Assembly (NCBI RefSeq): GCF_011300875.1 | Contig: NZ_CP049862.1 | Location: 62,001 to 126,000, forward strand | DNA: 64,000 nt | DNA from: Sanguibacter sp. HDW7 | Lineage (GTDB): Bacteria > Actinomycetota > Actinomycetes > Actinomycetales > Cellulomonadaceae | Direction of reading: 5' to 3' | Shown: piece by piece, positions 25,301 through 33,269 of the stretch | How positions within the stretch are numbered: position 1 is the first letter of the stretch | Layout of the letters: each line of letters begins with the position of its first letter | Made by a program: the position numbers and the translations under genes | The notes under the pieces: model-generated | Databases searched by the model: none | What the model was told of the DNA's origin: nothing | Seen by the model: only the letters and a program-made list of their open reading frames with translations

Positions 25301-27478
25301 GAGCACCCGGCCGAGGCCACGGCCGTCGTCGCGACCGCGATCGGCGCGAGCTACGTCCTCGCTGTCGCCGTCGCATCCCCGCGACGGGCGTGGCCGACGC
25401 GTCCCGCAGCCCGCCCGCCGTTCGTCGTCGGCACGACGCTGCTCGGTGTCGCGGCGCTCCTCGCGGTCGCCACGCCCGCAGGCCCGTCGAACGCCGGCTC
25501 GGTGACGCTGCCGTCGGGCCTCGTGCTTCCCGCAGGGCTCGGGCAGGTGCTCGGGACGAGCGTCCTCGCGGCCGTCGCGGCCGTCCTCCTCGTCGTGGCG
25601 TGGCGCTGCCGGTCACCCTGGCACGTGACGGCAGGGACCGTCATCGCGTGGTGCGCCGGGCTGCTCGCACTGCCGGACCTCGTGGCAGGGCACCCGTGGG
25701 TGGCGATCCTCGCCGGACTCCTCGTCGTGCTCGCCGCCGAGGTGACCTACCGCCGCACTCCGCTCGCGCGACGACGGCACCTGGCGCTCCTTGTCGCTGC
25801 CCCTCCGATCGCGCTCACCGCGCTCACGTGGCGAGCTCCCGAGCACCTCGCCCTCGGCGGGCTCGCCGTCCTCGTCGCGCTCGTGCTCGCGCTGCGTGGC
25901 GGCCGCGCAGCGGCCGACGCCGTCGCGCTCGGCGGCGTGATCGTCGCAGCGCTCGCGCTCGACTCAGGTCTGTGGGGCCCCGCCGTGGCCGCCGGTCTGC
26001 TCGCGCTCGCCGCGACCGGGCTCGCGCTCGTCACACGGAATGCGGTACGTGGCGTCGTCGGCGCTGCCGCGGGCCTCGTCGCGTGGGCCCTTGCCGTCCT
26101 CGCGGCCGGCCTCACGGCGCAGGCCGTGGCCGAGCTCTCGCTCGTCGTCGGCGCCGCGGTCGCGACCGCCGTCGGCGCCGCATGGTCCGTCGTGGAGCGG
26201 CGCCGCGGCGCCGCCTCGCGGCAGCCTGCCGAGCCGACGGCAGACTCCGACGAGGCGCGGGCCCTCGGCCCGACGCAACCCCTCCTCAGCCCGAGCGCGG
26301 GCGCCCGGGCAGCGCTCCGCCCCGTCGTGCGCGCCTGGTGGGCCGCCGCGATCCTCGTCGCGGGCGTCGGGGCCGTGACAGCGCTCACCGGAGCGGTGAC
26401 CGTCGGCTGGCCGATCGTCGGCGGAGGCGCGCTCGTCGTCGTCGCGCTTGGTGTGGGGGTGCTCGTGTGGCGCGAGCGCATCCTGCTCGACGCCGCCGCT
26501 GTCGCACTCGCCCTCACGGTGCTCGCTGCCTGCGCTGCAAGCGGCGCCGGGGCCTCCGTGCGGATCATCGTGCTGTCCGGTCTCGCTGCCGCGGCAGCTG
26601 TCGTGGCCGCCGGTGTCGCCGTGCTTGCGCGCGGGAGCCGACGACCCCGGCTGCCGCGGGTTCTCGCCGCGCACGGGCCGCGGGCCCTCGCGGTCGGATC
26701 GCTCGCGACGATCCTGCTCGCGCTGGCCGTCGTCGTGCCGCTCGTGCCCGGGCAGGCTGAGGGCGACGGAGGCCTGGCTGGTCGCCTCGCGGTCGTGCTC
26801 GTCGCGCTCGCGGTCCAGCTCGGCGCGTGGGGCGTCGCGCGCCGTTCGCTCGCCGCGCAGGTGCTCAGCCCGCTCGCCGCCGCGCTCGCGTGGCTCGTGC
26901 TCGCGCCGGGGCTGTCCGCCGACGTCGCGTGGTCGGCAGTCCCGCTCGGGCTCGCACTGCTCGTCGATGCGAGCCTGCTGCGCGAGGACCGTCGCCGCAG
27001 GTCGGTCCCGCGGGTGGAGGCTCGGGCGGTGGCGCCGACCGGCGCGGCAGGCGTCCCGCGGCCGGCAGCCGGCATGCGTCCGTCAGCCGTCGGTCGGTCG
27101 GCCGCCCCCGAGCTCGCGCTCGAGCTGCTCGGGCTCGCGTTCGTCATCGGCCCCTTCGTCGTGCGGACCGTCGAGCAGTCGGTCGCCTGGGCTGCGGTCG
27201 TCCTGCTCGTCGGGGCGCTCACCGTGGCGTGGGGCGTCCTCACGAAGGTGCGGCGTCGTCTCGTCTCGGGTGCCGCGATCGCGCTCGGCGCGGTCGTGCT
27301 GCTCGTCGGCGTGCCGCTCGTCGCTCTCGTCCCCGCCTGGGGCGACGCAGGCGCATGGCTCCTCGTCGCAGGCGTCGGTGCCGTCGCTGTCGTCGGCGCG
27401 ACAGTCCTCGAGAAGGGCCGGTCCGCTGTCTCGGGCCTGTGGCTCCGTCTCGGCTCCGACGACGGCGGCTGGGAGTGA
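22385..27478 (+). CDS. Giant polytopic membrane protein (1697 residues)
   Basis: A soluble N-terminus (about 1-195) has a short WLPDPTGRTALRLEENGAWTSWVSDG motif resembling the SCO-type domain that reads the Trp-Pro-Asp pattern, then a Met/Pro/Gln-rich disordered stretch with PTMQPTMQPAVQPVTQPAF repeats. From about 200 on there are several dozen hydrophobic Ala/Val/Leu segments, separated by Arg-rich turns, with two larger loops near 760-815 and 1285-1325. No transporter motif, nuclease or ATPase signature was found. Strong RBS GAGAGGAGG. Such very large membrane proteins occur in actinobacteria as uncharacterised genes. Alternative: a fused repeat of a smaller membrane unit. Confidence 0.8.
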   Translation: MAWLPDPTGRTALRLEENGAWTSWVSDGRQSWQDPRPVRRILGQGDAAALAFVTDVFLPEAWAAGALDPARARALETVVGMLRAETTAPAVGVVPAPAASPAMSAAPTAQPGMQSTLQMPTAPFAPPTASPTMQPTMQPAVQPVTQPAFPPGAAASGYVPGTIRMRPVEHPSAAYGPRRDPAVPRTPRPAPAWRRALAASLAAHGLAYLGVLLLFVGVFGLVAFAFGDVSPALRPVAELTAAAVPFVAAWRLRRAGAADVAQALVVLGGLLVPLLLVTSLVDGFRVPPDPRGAPLVVALTLVPLACAIAYVVRARRVPGSALRHVVVPSLVLAAAMATTGVGRPMPVGQDVAEPSAWQAGAMALALAVVLVVARVRSVRVGPSGPATLVVVTVLAMLTWAAGAPAAWLVLATGAGLVVALLAVRTTLPASLTDVAAPLAWGVTALVAGNVEARLAVPALLVVVVAAGFLALVEDAGRRGRPTVVLGLPVVGLGAAMLAAVPEPSAATGLCAIVTAWALARRAWPFPASPQGVRHLIGVVAGLAPAFGLVMLGVATRPTLALGVAVVVLGAGLVPARRSEAARGTTGVDGYWRAWWRSGLALVAAAVPGVQLWASVAETATPADRWVRVAVLVALAVLVGLGPLAPALRVWLAAVFGTWAWFGVVGLTGAPVVVGAGVIALAALVLVVVARPRPVAMVGQALVCVAFVPIAVVRLASEVGGADPDGTLTWALAAVLAAATATSVVAAVRAERRAPRTGLSDVVLSDGAVLDGTVSRRAALDGAAPSAPVSDATPPHGVGLAATGPMRATTPPTLLDPRAPWLCVVLGVPATLLVTLHAVIGSAGVEVPGWTAAVVVGAWALCLAALANLLRPEPTGRIALRGAADLAPWSAGLLGVLAVGLSTGTSYGESGTQDWWPAAPADRWVEVAMLAVVALVPVVLPARLRPRALVVLAWAALPVLVLRASGAASGWVREHPAEATAVVATAIGASYVLAVAVASPRRAWPTRPAARPPFVVGTTLLGVAALLAVATPAGPSNAGSVTLPSGLVLPAGLGQVLGTSVLAAVAAVLLVVAWRCRSPWHVTAGTVIAWCAGLLALPDLVAGHPWVAILAGLLVVLAAEVTYRRTPLARRRHLALLVAAPPIALTALTWRAPEHLALGGLAVLVALVLALRGGRAAADAVALGGVIVAALALDSGLWGPAVAAGLLALAATGLALVTRNAVRGVVGAAAGLVAWALAVLAAGLTAQAVAELSLVVGAAVATAVGAAWSVVERRRGAASRQPAEPTADSDEARALGPTQPLLSPSAGARAALRPVVRAWWAAAILVAGVGAVTALTGAVTVGWPIVGGGALVVVALGVGVLVWRERILLDAAAVALALTVLAACAASGAGASVRIIVLSGLAAAAAVVAAGVAVLARGSRRPRLPRVLAAHGPRALAVGSLATILLALAVVVPLVPGQAEGDGGLAGRLAVVLVALAVQLGAWGVARRSLAAQVLSPLAAALAWLVLAPGLSADVAWSAVPLGLALLVDASLLREDRRRRSVPRVEARAVAPTGAAGVPRPAAGMRPSAVGRSAAPELALELLGLAFVIGPFVVRTVEQSVAWAAVVLLVGALTVAWGVLTKVRRRLVSGAAIALGAVVLLVGVPLVALVPAWGDAGAWLLVAGVGAVAVVGATVLEKGRSAVSGLWLRLGSDDGGWE

Positions 27479-27677
27479 CGCCCCGGGTGAGCTGACCGCT
27501 GCGCGCACACTTTCACCTCCGGGCGCTTCGACCTAGCACTCCGGGCGACCCCTGGACCCGCCCGGGCGACGCCGCGTCGAGTCCGTATCACCCCGATTCT
27601 CCTCCGCTCCTCAGGTGTGTCAGGCCAGGCATCCGGCCCGCGCCGACGCCACCGGACAGAGCACCAGGAGGATCACC

Positions 27678-29234
27678 ATGCCCGGAACCCGCAAGCCCCG
27701 TGACGACACCACCGCGCAGGGCGTCGACGACGCCCCGCTCGCAGCGACAGGTGTCGCCAACCCGTACGCGCTCGCGGAGGCCATCGTCGGCCACGCGATC
27801 GACTGGGCGGCCGTCGCGTCGCCCGAGCGCATGCTCGAGGACGTGCTGCGCACGCCGTACGAGCAGCTCTTCGACCCCAAGCACGGCTCGCCCCTCTACG
27901 TCGACCAGCACGTCGACGAGAAGGGGAACGTCGTCCGCTCGGCCCCGACCTTCACGGACGTGCCGGGCGGCAACGACGCCGAGCGTCCCGACCTCGCGAA
28001 CCTCACGGGTGCGCGCACGCTCGCCGAGCTCGTGAAGATGCTCACCCCCGACGAGGCCGCGAAGATCCCCGTCCGGTCCGTCGTCCAGCGCGACGGCGGC
28101 GCTCTCGTGGATCTCGGCGAGGGACCGAGCGTCCACCAGCGCCGCATGTCCGAGATATTCCGGCCGGACCTGCGCGAGGTGTTCTTCCCGCTGTTCAAGC
28201 TCGGCTACCACCCGGCGAACTGCTCGTGGACGGACGTCGGCCGCTTCTACGACGAGGCCGCCGAGTTCTTCGACCCGGTCCAGGGCGGCGTCGGTGACTG
28301 CTACGTCATCGCGGCGATGTCGTCGGTCGCGTGGGCGATGCCGTGGACGATCGTCGACCGCTCGCGTGCGACGTCGCCGAACAACCAGCTGTTCGTGCAC
28401 CGGATCGGGTTCACGGGCGGCAACGGCCTCGAGGAGGTCGAGGTGACCGACTCGATCCTCACCCCGAGCGGTTCGCCGTCGCCGCTCTACGCGAGATCCG
28501 TCGAGCCGGGCGAGATCTGGCCGGCCGTCTACGAGAAGGCCTACGCGAAGTGGCGCCTGTCGGAGCCGACCGACTTCCCGCAGATCCCGTCGATCGCGGG
28601 CGGCGACCCGTCGATCGCGTGCCGCGCCCTCACGGGCCTCGGCGACTACCGGCAGTGGCACTCGAGCTTCACGTCCGCGCAGGTCCTCGCGACGATCAAG
28701 GGCCACAGCGTCGACGGCCGCACGACGACGCCCATGGTCGCGTGGACGCACGGGACGGAGCCCTTCGACGGCGCCTACTCGTCGTCGTCGATCGTCGCGA
28801 ACCACGCGTACTCGATCCTCGGGTGGATGGAGCGGCTCGTGCCGATCAGGCGGCTCCCGTTCGGGGACGTCGTGAGGACCGACGTGCTCGACGGCATCGA
28901 CGTCGGCGCGGGGGACGAGGCGATCGGCATCGGGCTGCGGCCCGTCGGCCCGGACCTCGACCTGCCGTACCCGCTGCCGCTCCCCAGGCCGCTGCCGCTG
29001 CCGCTCCCGTGGCCGCCGAAGCTCGACCTGCCGCGCTACCGGCGCGTCACGTACGTCGTGCTGCGTAACCCGTGGGGGTCGACCCCGGGCACGGGCACGT
29101 CGACCACGTCGGGCACGTACCGGGCGCGCGACGTCGACTGGTGGCGTGACGTGCAGCTCGGCACGAACGGCGTGTTCGCGCTCGAGATCGGCGCGTACCA
29201 CCGTCTCTACGCAGGGACGGGCGGGGCGCACTGA
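27678..29234 (+). CDS. Calpain-family (C2) cysteine protease
   Basis: 518 residues. The papain-like triad of calpains is present in order: QGGVGDCYVIAAMSSVA with C208 (and oxyanion Gln), NHAYSILGW with H376, and VLRNPWGS with N464. Between His and Asn sits a Pro/Leu tract (PYPLPLPRPLPLPLPWPP, about residues 430-447) absent from classical calpains. The first 150 residues form an unknown N-terminal domain. No signal peptide is visible, so it probably acts in the cytoplasm or is exported by a non-classical route. Strong RBS (CAGGAGG) before ATG 27678. Calcium-binding sites are not identifiable by eye. It is in line with the giant membrane protein gene (199-bp gap). Confidence 0.88.
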   Translation: MPGTRKPRDDTTAQGVDDAPLAATGVANPYALAEAIVGHAIDWAAVASPERMLEDVLRTPYEQLFDPKHGSPLYVDQHVDEKGNVVRSAPTFTDVPGGNDAERPDLANLTGARTLAELVKMLTPDEAAKIPVRSVVQRDGGALVDLGEGPSVHQRRMSEIFRPDLREVFFPLFKLGYHPANCSWTDVGRFYDEAAEFFDPVQGGVGDCYVIAAMSSVAWAMPWTIVDRSRATSPNNQLFVHRIGFTGGNGLEEVEVTDSILTPSGSPSPLYARSVEPGEIWPAVYEKAYAKWRLSEPTDFPQIPSIAGGDPSIACRALTGLGDYRQWHSSFTSAQVLATIKGHSVDGRTTTPMVAWTHGTEPFDGAYSSSSIVANHAYSILGWMERLVPIRRLPFGDVVRTDVLDGIDVGAGDEAIGIGLRPVGPDLDLPYPLPLPRPLPLPLPWPPKLDLPRYRRVTYVVLRNPWGSTPGTGTSTTSGTYRARDVDWWRDVQLGTNGVFALEIGAYHRLYAGTGGAH

Positions 29235-29292
29235 CGCACCCGCTGCGCACGGACGACGCCCTGCCGGCAGCCCGCCGGCGGGGCGTCGCACG

Positions 29293-30072
29293 TCAGGCGC
29301 GCGTCCGCTCGTGCTCCGCGAGCAGGTACGTCGGGTCGGTGAGCAGCAGCGGCACGAGCACGTCGACGTACCCGCGCGCCTCGACGAGGATCGCGGCGCC
29401 CGCGCCGACCCGCCCGTCGAGCTGCACGCCCGCAGCCCGCAGCGGGTCCGCGACGCGCTCGAAGTCGCGGTCCCAGCCCCACTGGTGGAGGCGCCCGCGG
29501 ACGACGACCTCGGTGCCGTCCGGCAGCACGACGACGCCGTCGGTCGGCTCGTCCTGGAGGTGGTGCGGCACGGCGGCGCGCTCCTCGACGCCGTGGAGCG
29601 ACGTCGACGACGAGTGCGTGACCCCGCCGAGCAGCAGCACCCGCCCACCGCGGTCGGCGAGCCGCCCGTACGGGCTCGACGCGTCGCACGGCGTCGCCGA
29701 CGACGCGTGCCCGTCTGTGAGCTCGCGCGCCCGCGCACCGAGCGCGACCACCGAGTGTGTCGGGTGCACCGACCGCACCGAGTCTGGCCTCACGCGCGCC
29801 GCCTCGGGGATCGCGCCCGTCCAGCCGGGCGTCGCCGCGAGCACGACTCGCGGCGGGTGCGCGGGGCCGTGCTCGGCGGTCGCCGTGATCGTCGGGAAGA
29901 GGACGGTGCCGCCTGGCCCGACGGCGTCGAGCAGCGCGTCGACGACCGAGCTTGCACCGCCCTCGACGTGCCCGAGGCCGCGTAGCGAGGAGTGCACGAG
30001 CACGTCGTCGCCCGGGCGCAGCCCGAGCGTGCGCAGGTCGTCGGCGAGCCGGGCGCGGGTGAGTGAGGTCAT
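29293..30072 (-). CDS. AAC(3)-family aminoglycoside N-acetyltransferase-like protein
   Basis: 259 residues of the antibiotic acetyltransferase (FrbF/AAC(3)/YokD) fold. Characteristic pieces are VLVHSSLRGLGHVEGGASSVVDALL near the start, GPGGTVLFPT, VHPTHSVVALGARA with the catalytic-region His, and GRVLLLGGVTHSSSTSLHGVEE. Members acetylate the 3-amino group of 2-deoxystreptamine aminoglycosides or other amines, with acetyl-CoA. RBS GGAAGGA precedes ATG. It is divergent from an MFS exporter across only 59 bp, a layout often seen for drug modification plus efflux, but the true substrate is not shown by sequence. Confidence 0.85.
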   Translation of the reverse strand: MTSLTRARLADDLRTLGLRPGDDVLVHSSLRGLGHVEGGASSVVDALLDAVGPGGTVLFPTITATAEHGPAHPPRVVLAATPGWTGAIPEAARVRPDSVRSVHPTHSVVALGARARELTDGHASSATPCDASSPYGRLADRGGRVLLLGGVTHSSSTSLHGVEERAAVPHHLQDEPTDGVVVLPDGTEVVVRGRLHQWGWDRDFERVADPLRAAGVQLDGRVGAGAAILVEARGYVDVLVPLLLTDPTYLLAEHERTRA

Positions 30073-30118
30073 CGTCGTCCTTCCGTCGCCGTCATCGTAG
30101 GCGTTCGTGCAGCGCCAG

Positions 30119-30124
30119 TAGGCT
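30119..30124 (+). promoter_or_regulatory. -10 hexamer TAGGCT of a probable leaderless promoter
   Basis: Ends 8 nt before GTG 30132 of the MFS gene; no RBS. Confidence 0.5.
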
Positions 30125-30131
30125 CACCTGC

Positions 30132-31517
30132 GTGCCCCGCCTCCTCATCGACACGTCGCCGCTGCGCGAGTCGCCCGCCTTTGCCCGGATGTGGTGGGGG
30201 CTGGGCCTGTCGAGCCTCGGGACGCAGCTGACCGTCGTCGCGGTCGGGCTCGAGGTCTACGACATCACGGGCTCGACCCTCGCGGTGGGTGGGCTCGGCA
30301 TCGCCGCGCTCGTGCCGCTCATCGTCACGGGCCTCTACGGCGGCGCGCTCGTCGACGTCCACGACCGTCGGAAGGTTGCGCTCACGACGTCGGCCGGGCT
30401 GTGGATCGTCACGGCGCTGCTCGCGCTGCAGGCCTGGTTGCAGGTCGACGAGGTCTGGGTGCTGTACGCGCTCGTCGCGCTGCAGTCGGCGGGCTTCGGC
30501 ATCAACAACCCGGCGCGCTCGGCGATCATCCCCATGCTCGTGCCGCCCTCGCGTCTGCCGGCCGCGAACGCTCTGCAGACTCTCCTGTTCAACACGTCGC
30601 TCATGCTCGGCCCGGTCGCGGGCGCCGTGCTCGTCGCGAGATGGGGGTACGAGGTCGCGTACACGATCGACGCGGTCCTCTTCCTCGCGGCGCTGTGGGC
30701 GCTGGTGCGGCTGCCGTCGCTGCGTCCGGGCACGATCGCGTACGCGACCGAGCCCGGTGGTGGTCCCGCTCGCGACGTCGTCGTGCCCGTCGCGTCCGTG
30801 CCCGACTCGACGTCGGTCGACGTGCCGGATCCCGACGTTGCCCCCGCCCGGCGCCGCGTCGGGCTGTCCTCCGTCGTCGAGGGTCTCCGTTATCTCGCGA
30901 CGCAGCCGAACGTCCGCATGACGTTCCTCGTCGACCTCGCGGCGATGGTGCTCGCGATGCCTCGCGTGCTGTTCCCGGCGCTCGGCGTCGTCGTCCTGGG
31001 CGGCGGGGAGACGACGACGGGCTACCTCACGGCGGCGATCGGGGTCGGCGGGATCGCCGCGGGTCTGCTCTCGGGCGGGCTCGTCCGGATGTGGCGGCAG
31101 GGCGCGATCATCGTGTGGGCGATCACGGCGTGGGGCCTGGGCGTCGCCGGCTTCGGTGCGGTGCTGCTCGGAGCGGGGCGGACGACGCCCGACCACGTGT
31201 TGTGGCCCGCGCTCGCGGCAGCGCTCGTGCTGCTGGCGTTCTGCGGGGCGGCGGACAACGTCTCGGCGATCTTCCGCACGTCGATCCTCCAGACCGCGGT
31301 GCCCGACGAGATGCGCGGGCGCCTGCAGGGCATCTTCATCGTCGTCGTGGCGGGAGGGCCGCGGGCGGGCGACCTGTGGCTCGGCGCGCAGGCGTCATGG
31401 TGGGGCGAGGGCATGGCGGCGGTCGTCGGCGGCCTCACGTGCGTGACGGTCCTCTGGCTCCTCACCCGCCGCTGGCCAGCTTTCTATAAGTACGACGCCC
31501 ACCACCCCACCCCGTAG
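30132..31517 (+). CDS. MFS exporter, MFS_3/EntS-like
   Basis: 461 residues, twelve predicted helices. LGLSSLGTQLTVVAVGLEVYDITGS is helix 1 of the DHA3/EntS-like group, GGALVDVHDRRKV is the loop 2-3 motif A (G-x-x-x-D-x-x-x-R-K), and RLPAANALQTLLFNTSLMLGPVAGA the helix 4-5 signature. A longer cytoplasmic loop (about 205-250) follows helix 6. Group members export siderophores, macrolides or other amphiphiles. The GTG start with a leaderless -10 box and the shared 59-bp intergenic region with the AAC(3)-like gene suggest common control. Confidence 0.9.
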   Translation: MPRLLIDTSPLRESPAFARMWWGLGLSSLGTQLTVVAVGLEVYDITGSTLAVGGLGIAALVPLIVTGLYGGALVDVHDRRKVALTTSAGLWIVTALLALQAWLQVDEVWVLYALVALQSAGFGINNPARSAIIPMLVPPSRLPAANALQTLLFNTSLMLGPVAGAVLVARWGYEVAYTIDAVLFLAALWALVRLPSLRPGTIAYATEPGGGPARDVVVPVASVPDSTSVDVPDPDVAPARRRVGLSSVVEGLRYLATQPNVRMTFLVDLAAMVLAMPRVLFPALGVVVLGGGETTTGYLTAAIGVGGIAAGLLSGGLVRMWRQGAIIVWAITAWGLGVAGFGAVLLGAGRTTPDHVLWPALAAALVLLAFCGAADNVSAIFRTSILQTAVPDEMRGRLQGIFIVVVAGGPRAGDLWLGAQASWWGEGMAAVVGGLTCVTVLWLLTRRWPAFYKYDAHHPTP

Positions 31518-31591
31518 CCGCGAGATAGGGGTCTGCAGCCGAGATAGTGGTCTGTCGACCGCTATCTCGGCGCCCCGCCCCTATCTCGCGG
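31518..31591. terminator. Doubly nested palindrome between convergent genes
   Basis: Outer arms CCGCGAGATAGGGG (31518-31531) and CCCCTATCTCGCGG (31578-31591) are perfect; an inner hairpin GCCGAGATAG (31538-31547) with CTATCTCGGC (31562-31571) plus GGTC/GACC sits inside. The two GAGATAG arms are also direct repeats. It fills the entire gap between the stops of the MFS and SRPBCC genes: a bidirectional terminator. Confidence 0.8.
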
Positions 31592-32248
31592 TCAGGGGAG
31601 GGGGACGGGGAGCGGGCGTTCGGCGCGGGTGCGGATGCCGCGGAGCATCTGCTGCGTCATGAGCCAGCTGACGAACGTCGTCGGCTCGACGACGAGCGCC
31701 GCGCTGCGGCGCAGGTACTCGTAACGCTCGCGGACGACGAGGCGCGACGTCCCGCCGCCCGTCTCCTCGAGGACGAACGCCCACGAGAAGCGGAACGGCA
31801 TCTCCGGGGTGTCGCCCGGTTCGGGGATCCCCGCGAGGACGAGCGCGCGGTCGATCTCGAGCGTCGCGACACGCAGCTCGAGGCCCTCGGCGAGCGCGAC
31901 CGGGTCGCCGGGCGCGAGGTCCTGGAGGTGAGGCTCGATGCGGTCGGCCGAGCGGATTCCGAGGCCGGCGAGGTTCTCGAGGGCGTCGTAGGAGTAGAAG
32001 CCGCCGCGTCCCGTGCCGAGCTGCACGAGCCACGGCCAGACGTCGCTCGGCGGGGCGTCGATCGACACGGCGCGCGTGACGACGTGGTCGGCCGCGGGGG
32101 TGAGCTCGTCGCCCGGGAGCGTCGCGTCGAGCTCGGCCTCGGTCGAGCCCCACTGCATCGCCCAGGTCCGCAGGACCGGAAGTGTCGCGAGCGCGGTGAG
32201 GACGGCGCCCGTCGTGAGGAGGGCTCGGAGCGAGGGGAGGCGTGCCAT
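31592..32248 (-). CDS. SRPBCC-like protein with N-terminal membrane anchor
   Basis: 218 residues. A hydrophobic N-terminus (LLTTGAVLTALATLPVLRTWA) anchors the protein; the rest resembles the START/SRPBCC hydrophobic-ligand fold: VVTRAVSIDAPPSDVWPWLVQLG (opening strand-helix of polyketide cyclase-like proteins), RGGFYSYDALENLAGLGIRSADRI, and a late beta strand FSWAFVLEETGGGTSRLVVRERY. Similar actinobacterial proteins are uncharacterised. Its stop abuts the nested palindrome. Confidence 0.75.
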   Translation of the reverse strand: MARLPSLRALLTTGAVLTALATLPVLRTWAMQWGSTEAELDATLPGDELTPAADHVVTRAVSIDAPPSDVWPWLVQLGTGRGGFYSYDALENLAGLGIRSADRIEPHLQDLAPGDPVALAEGLELRVATLEIDRALVLAGIPEPGDTPEMPFRFSWAFVLEETGGGTSRLVVRERYEYLRRSAALVVEPTTFVSWLMTQQMLRGIRTRAERPLPVPLP

Positions 32249-32381
32249 GCCTCCAGCCCATCACGTGGTTCGACCTCCCACCAGGCCCGGAGGTCCCCGC
32301 TCTGCACGGTTCGACGGGGGCGAGAACGCGCGTGACGGGCAGGAGGGGCGGACCGGACGGGACCAACGTCCTCACCTGCGA

Positions 32382-32412
32382 CGACGCTATTGACGATGTG
32401 TCAATAGCGTCG
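32382..32412. promoter_or_regulatory. Palindromic operator over the TetR-gene promoter
   Basis: Perfect 13-bp arms CGACGCTATTGAC (32382-32394) and GTCAATAGCGTCG (32400-32412) with five bases between. The left arm contains the -35 box TTGACG (32390-32395) and the right arm abuts the -10 box TAGCGT, so a bound dimer would block RNA polymerase. Probably the autoregulatory site of the TetR protein. Confidence 0.75.
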
Positions 32413-32413
32413 C

Positions 32414-32419
32414 TAGCGT
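32414..32419 (+). promoter_or_regulatory. -10 hexamer TAGCGT, with -35 TTGACG at 32390
   Basis: 18-bp spacing between boxes; TAGCGT ends 8 nt before ATG 32427, so the transcript is probably leaderless. Best-formed promoter in the window. Confidence 0.6.
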
Positions 32420-32426
32420 CTGCCGC

Positions 32427-33134
32427 ATGAGCACCGACAAGGCCCCGCGCAGCCCCCGCACCGCGCCCGACGTCCGCTCCGACGAGCTCGTCGCCGCGGC
32501 TCGCGAGCTCTTCGCCGAGCAGGGCCTCAGCCGCACGACGCTCTCCGACGTCGCCCGCCGCGTCGGCGTCGCCCGCACGCTCGTCTACCACTACTTCCCC
32601 AGCAAGGACGCGCTCGTCGAGGCGGTTCTCGACGGCTACGTCGAGCACTTCGTCGGCTCCGTCCGCGCCTGGGACGCCGCCCGCACGACAGGCGACATCG
32701 AGGGCTCGCTCGTCACCGCGATCGCCCTCTTCCGCACGCACCTGCGCGCCATGGACCCCATCCGCCCCGACCTCGAGCGCGTCGAGGCCACGGGCATGTA
32801 CAACGCGTTCCTCGACCGTGCCGTCCGCGCGATCGTCGACTGCCTCGAGGAGACGACGGTCCAGGCGTACGCGGCCCGCCACCAGATCCGCATCGACCAC
32901 GTCCGTGAGACGTTCTACGTCCTCGTCTACGGGCTCGTCGGCCTCGCCCGCAACACGCCCGGGATCGACGACGCGCTGCTCGTCGCGCTCGTCCGCCAGG
33001 CGCTGCGGCTCGAGCCCGACACGACCGTCGTGCCCGAGACCGTCGCCTGCGCGAGCGGCGAGCGCCCGGCCGGCGCCCCCGCACCCCTCGGGCAGGACGC
33101 CCCCGCCTCCCCGGAGGTCGCCACCGAGCACTGA
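32427..33134 (+). CDS. TetR-family transcriptional regulator
   Basis: 235 residues. The N-terminal helix-turn-helix (about 15-60) is classical: ELVAAARELFAEQGLSRTTLSDVARRVGVARTLVYHYF, split here as recognition segment VARRVGVARTLVYHYFPSK. The ligand-binding half is all-helical with an EALHALVYGLVGLAR-like stretch (FYVLVYGLVGLARNT). The tail (about 200-235) is Pro/Ala-rich. It probably represses its own gene through the palindrome at 32382 and may control the divergent SRPBCC gene or the following membrane protein gene, 135 bp downstream in the same direction. Confidence 0.9.
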   Translation: MSTDKAPRSPRTAPDVRSDELVAAARELFAEQGLSRTTLSDVARRVGVARTLVYHYFPSKDALVEAVLDGYVEHFVGSVRAWDAARTTGDIEGSLVTAIALFRTHLRAMDPIRPDLERVEATGMYNAFLDRAVRAIVDCLEETTVQAYAARHQIRIDHVRETFYVLVYGLVGLARNTPGIDDALLVALVRQALRLEPDTTVVPETVACASGERPAGAPAPLGQDAPASPEVATEH

Positions 33135-33269
33135 CCCGCAGCGCGCCGCCACCGTCGGCGCCGACGTGCGCGAGGTCCCTCCAGGTGCGCCGGGGCCAGC
33201 CAGCGCGAGGGGAGGCGCACCACCCCACGGCGGCGCCCGCGCCGCCTCGCACCCAGGGAGTGGTGTCAG

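Noticed and set aside
22451-25306. 951-residue minus-strand frame opposite the giant membrane protein
   Set aside because: Asp/Glu/Arg/His-rich without hydrophobic core or domain, an antisense artefact of Ala/Val/Leu codons.
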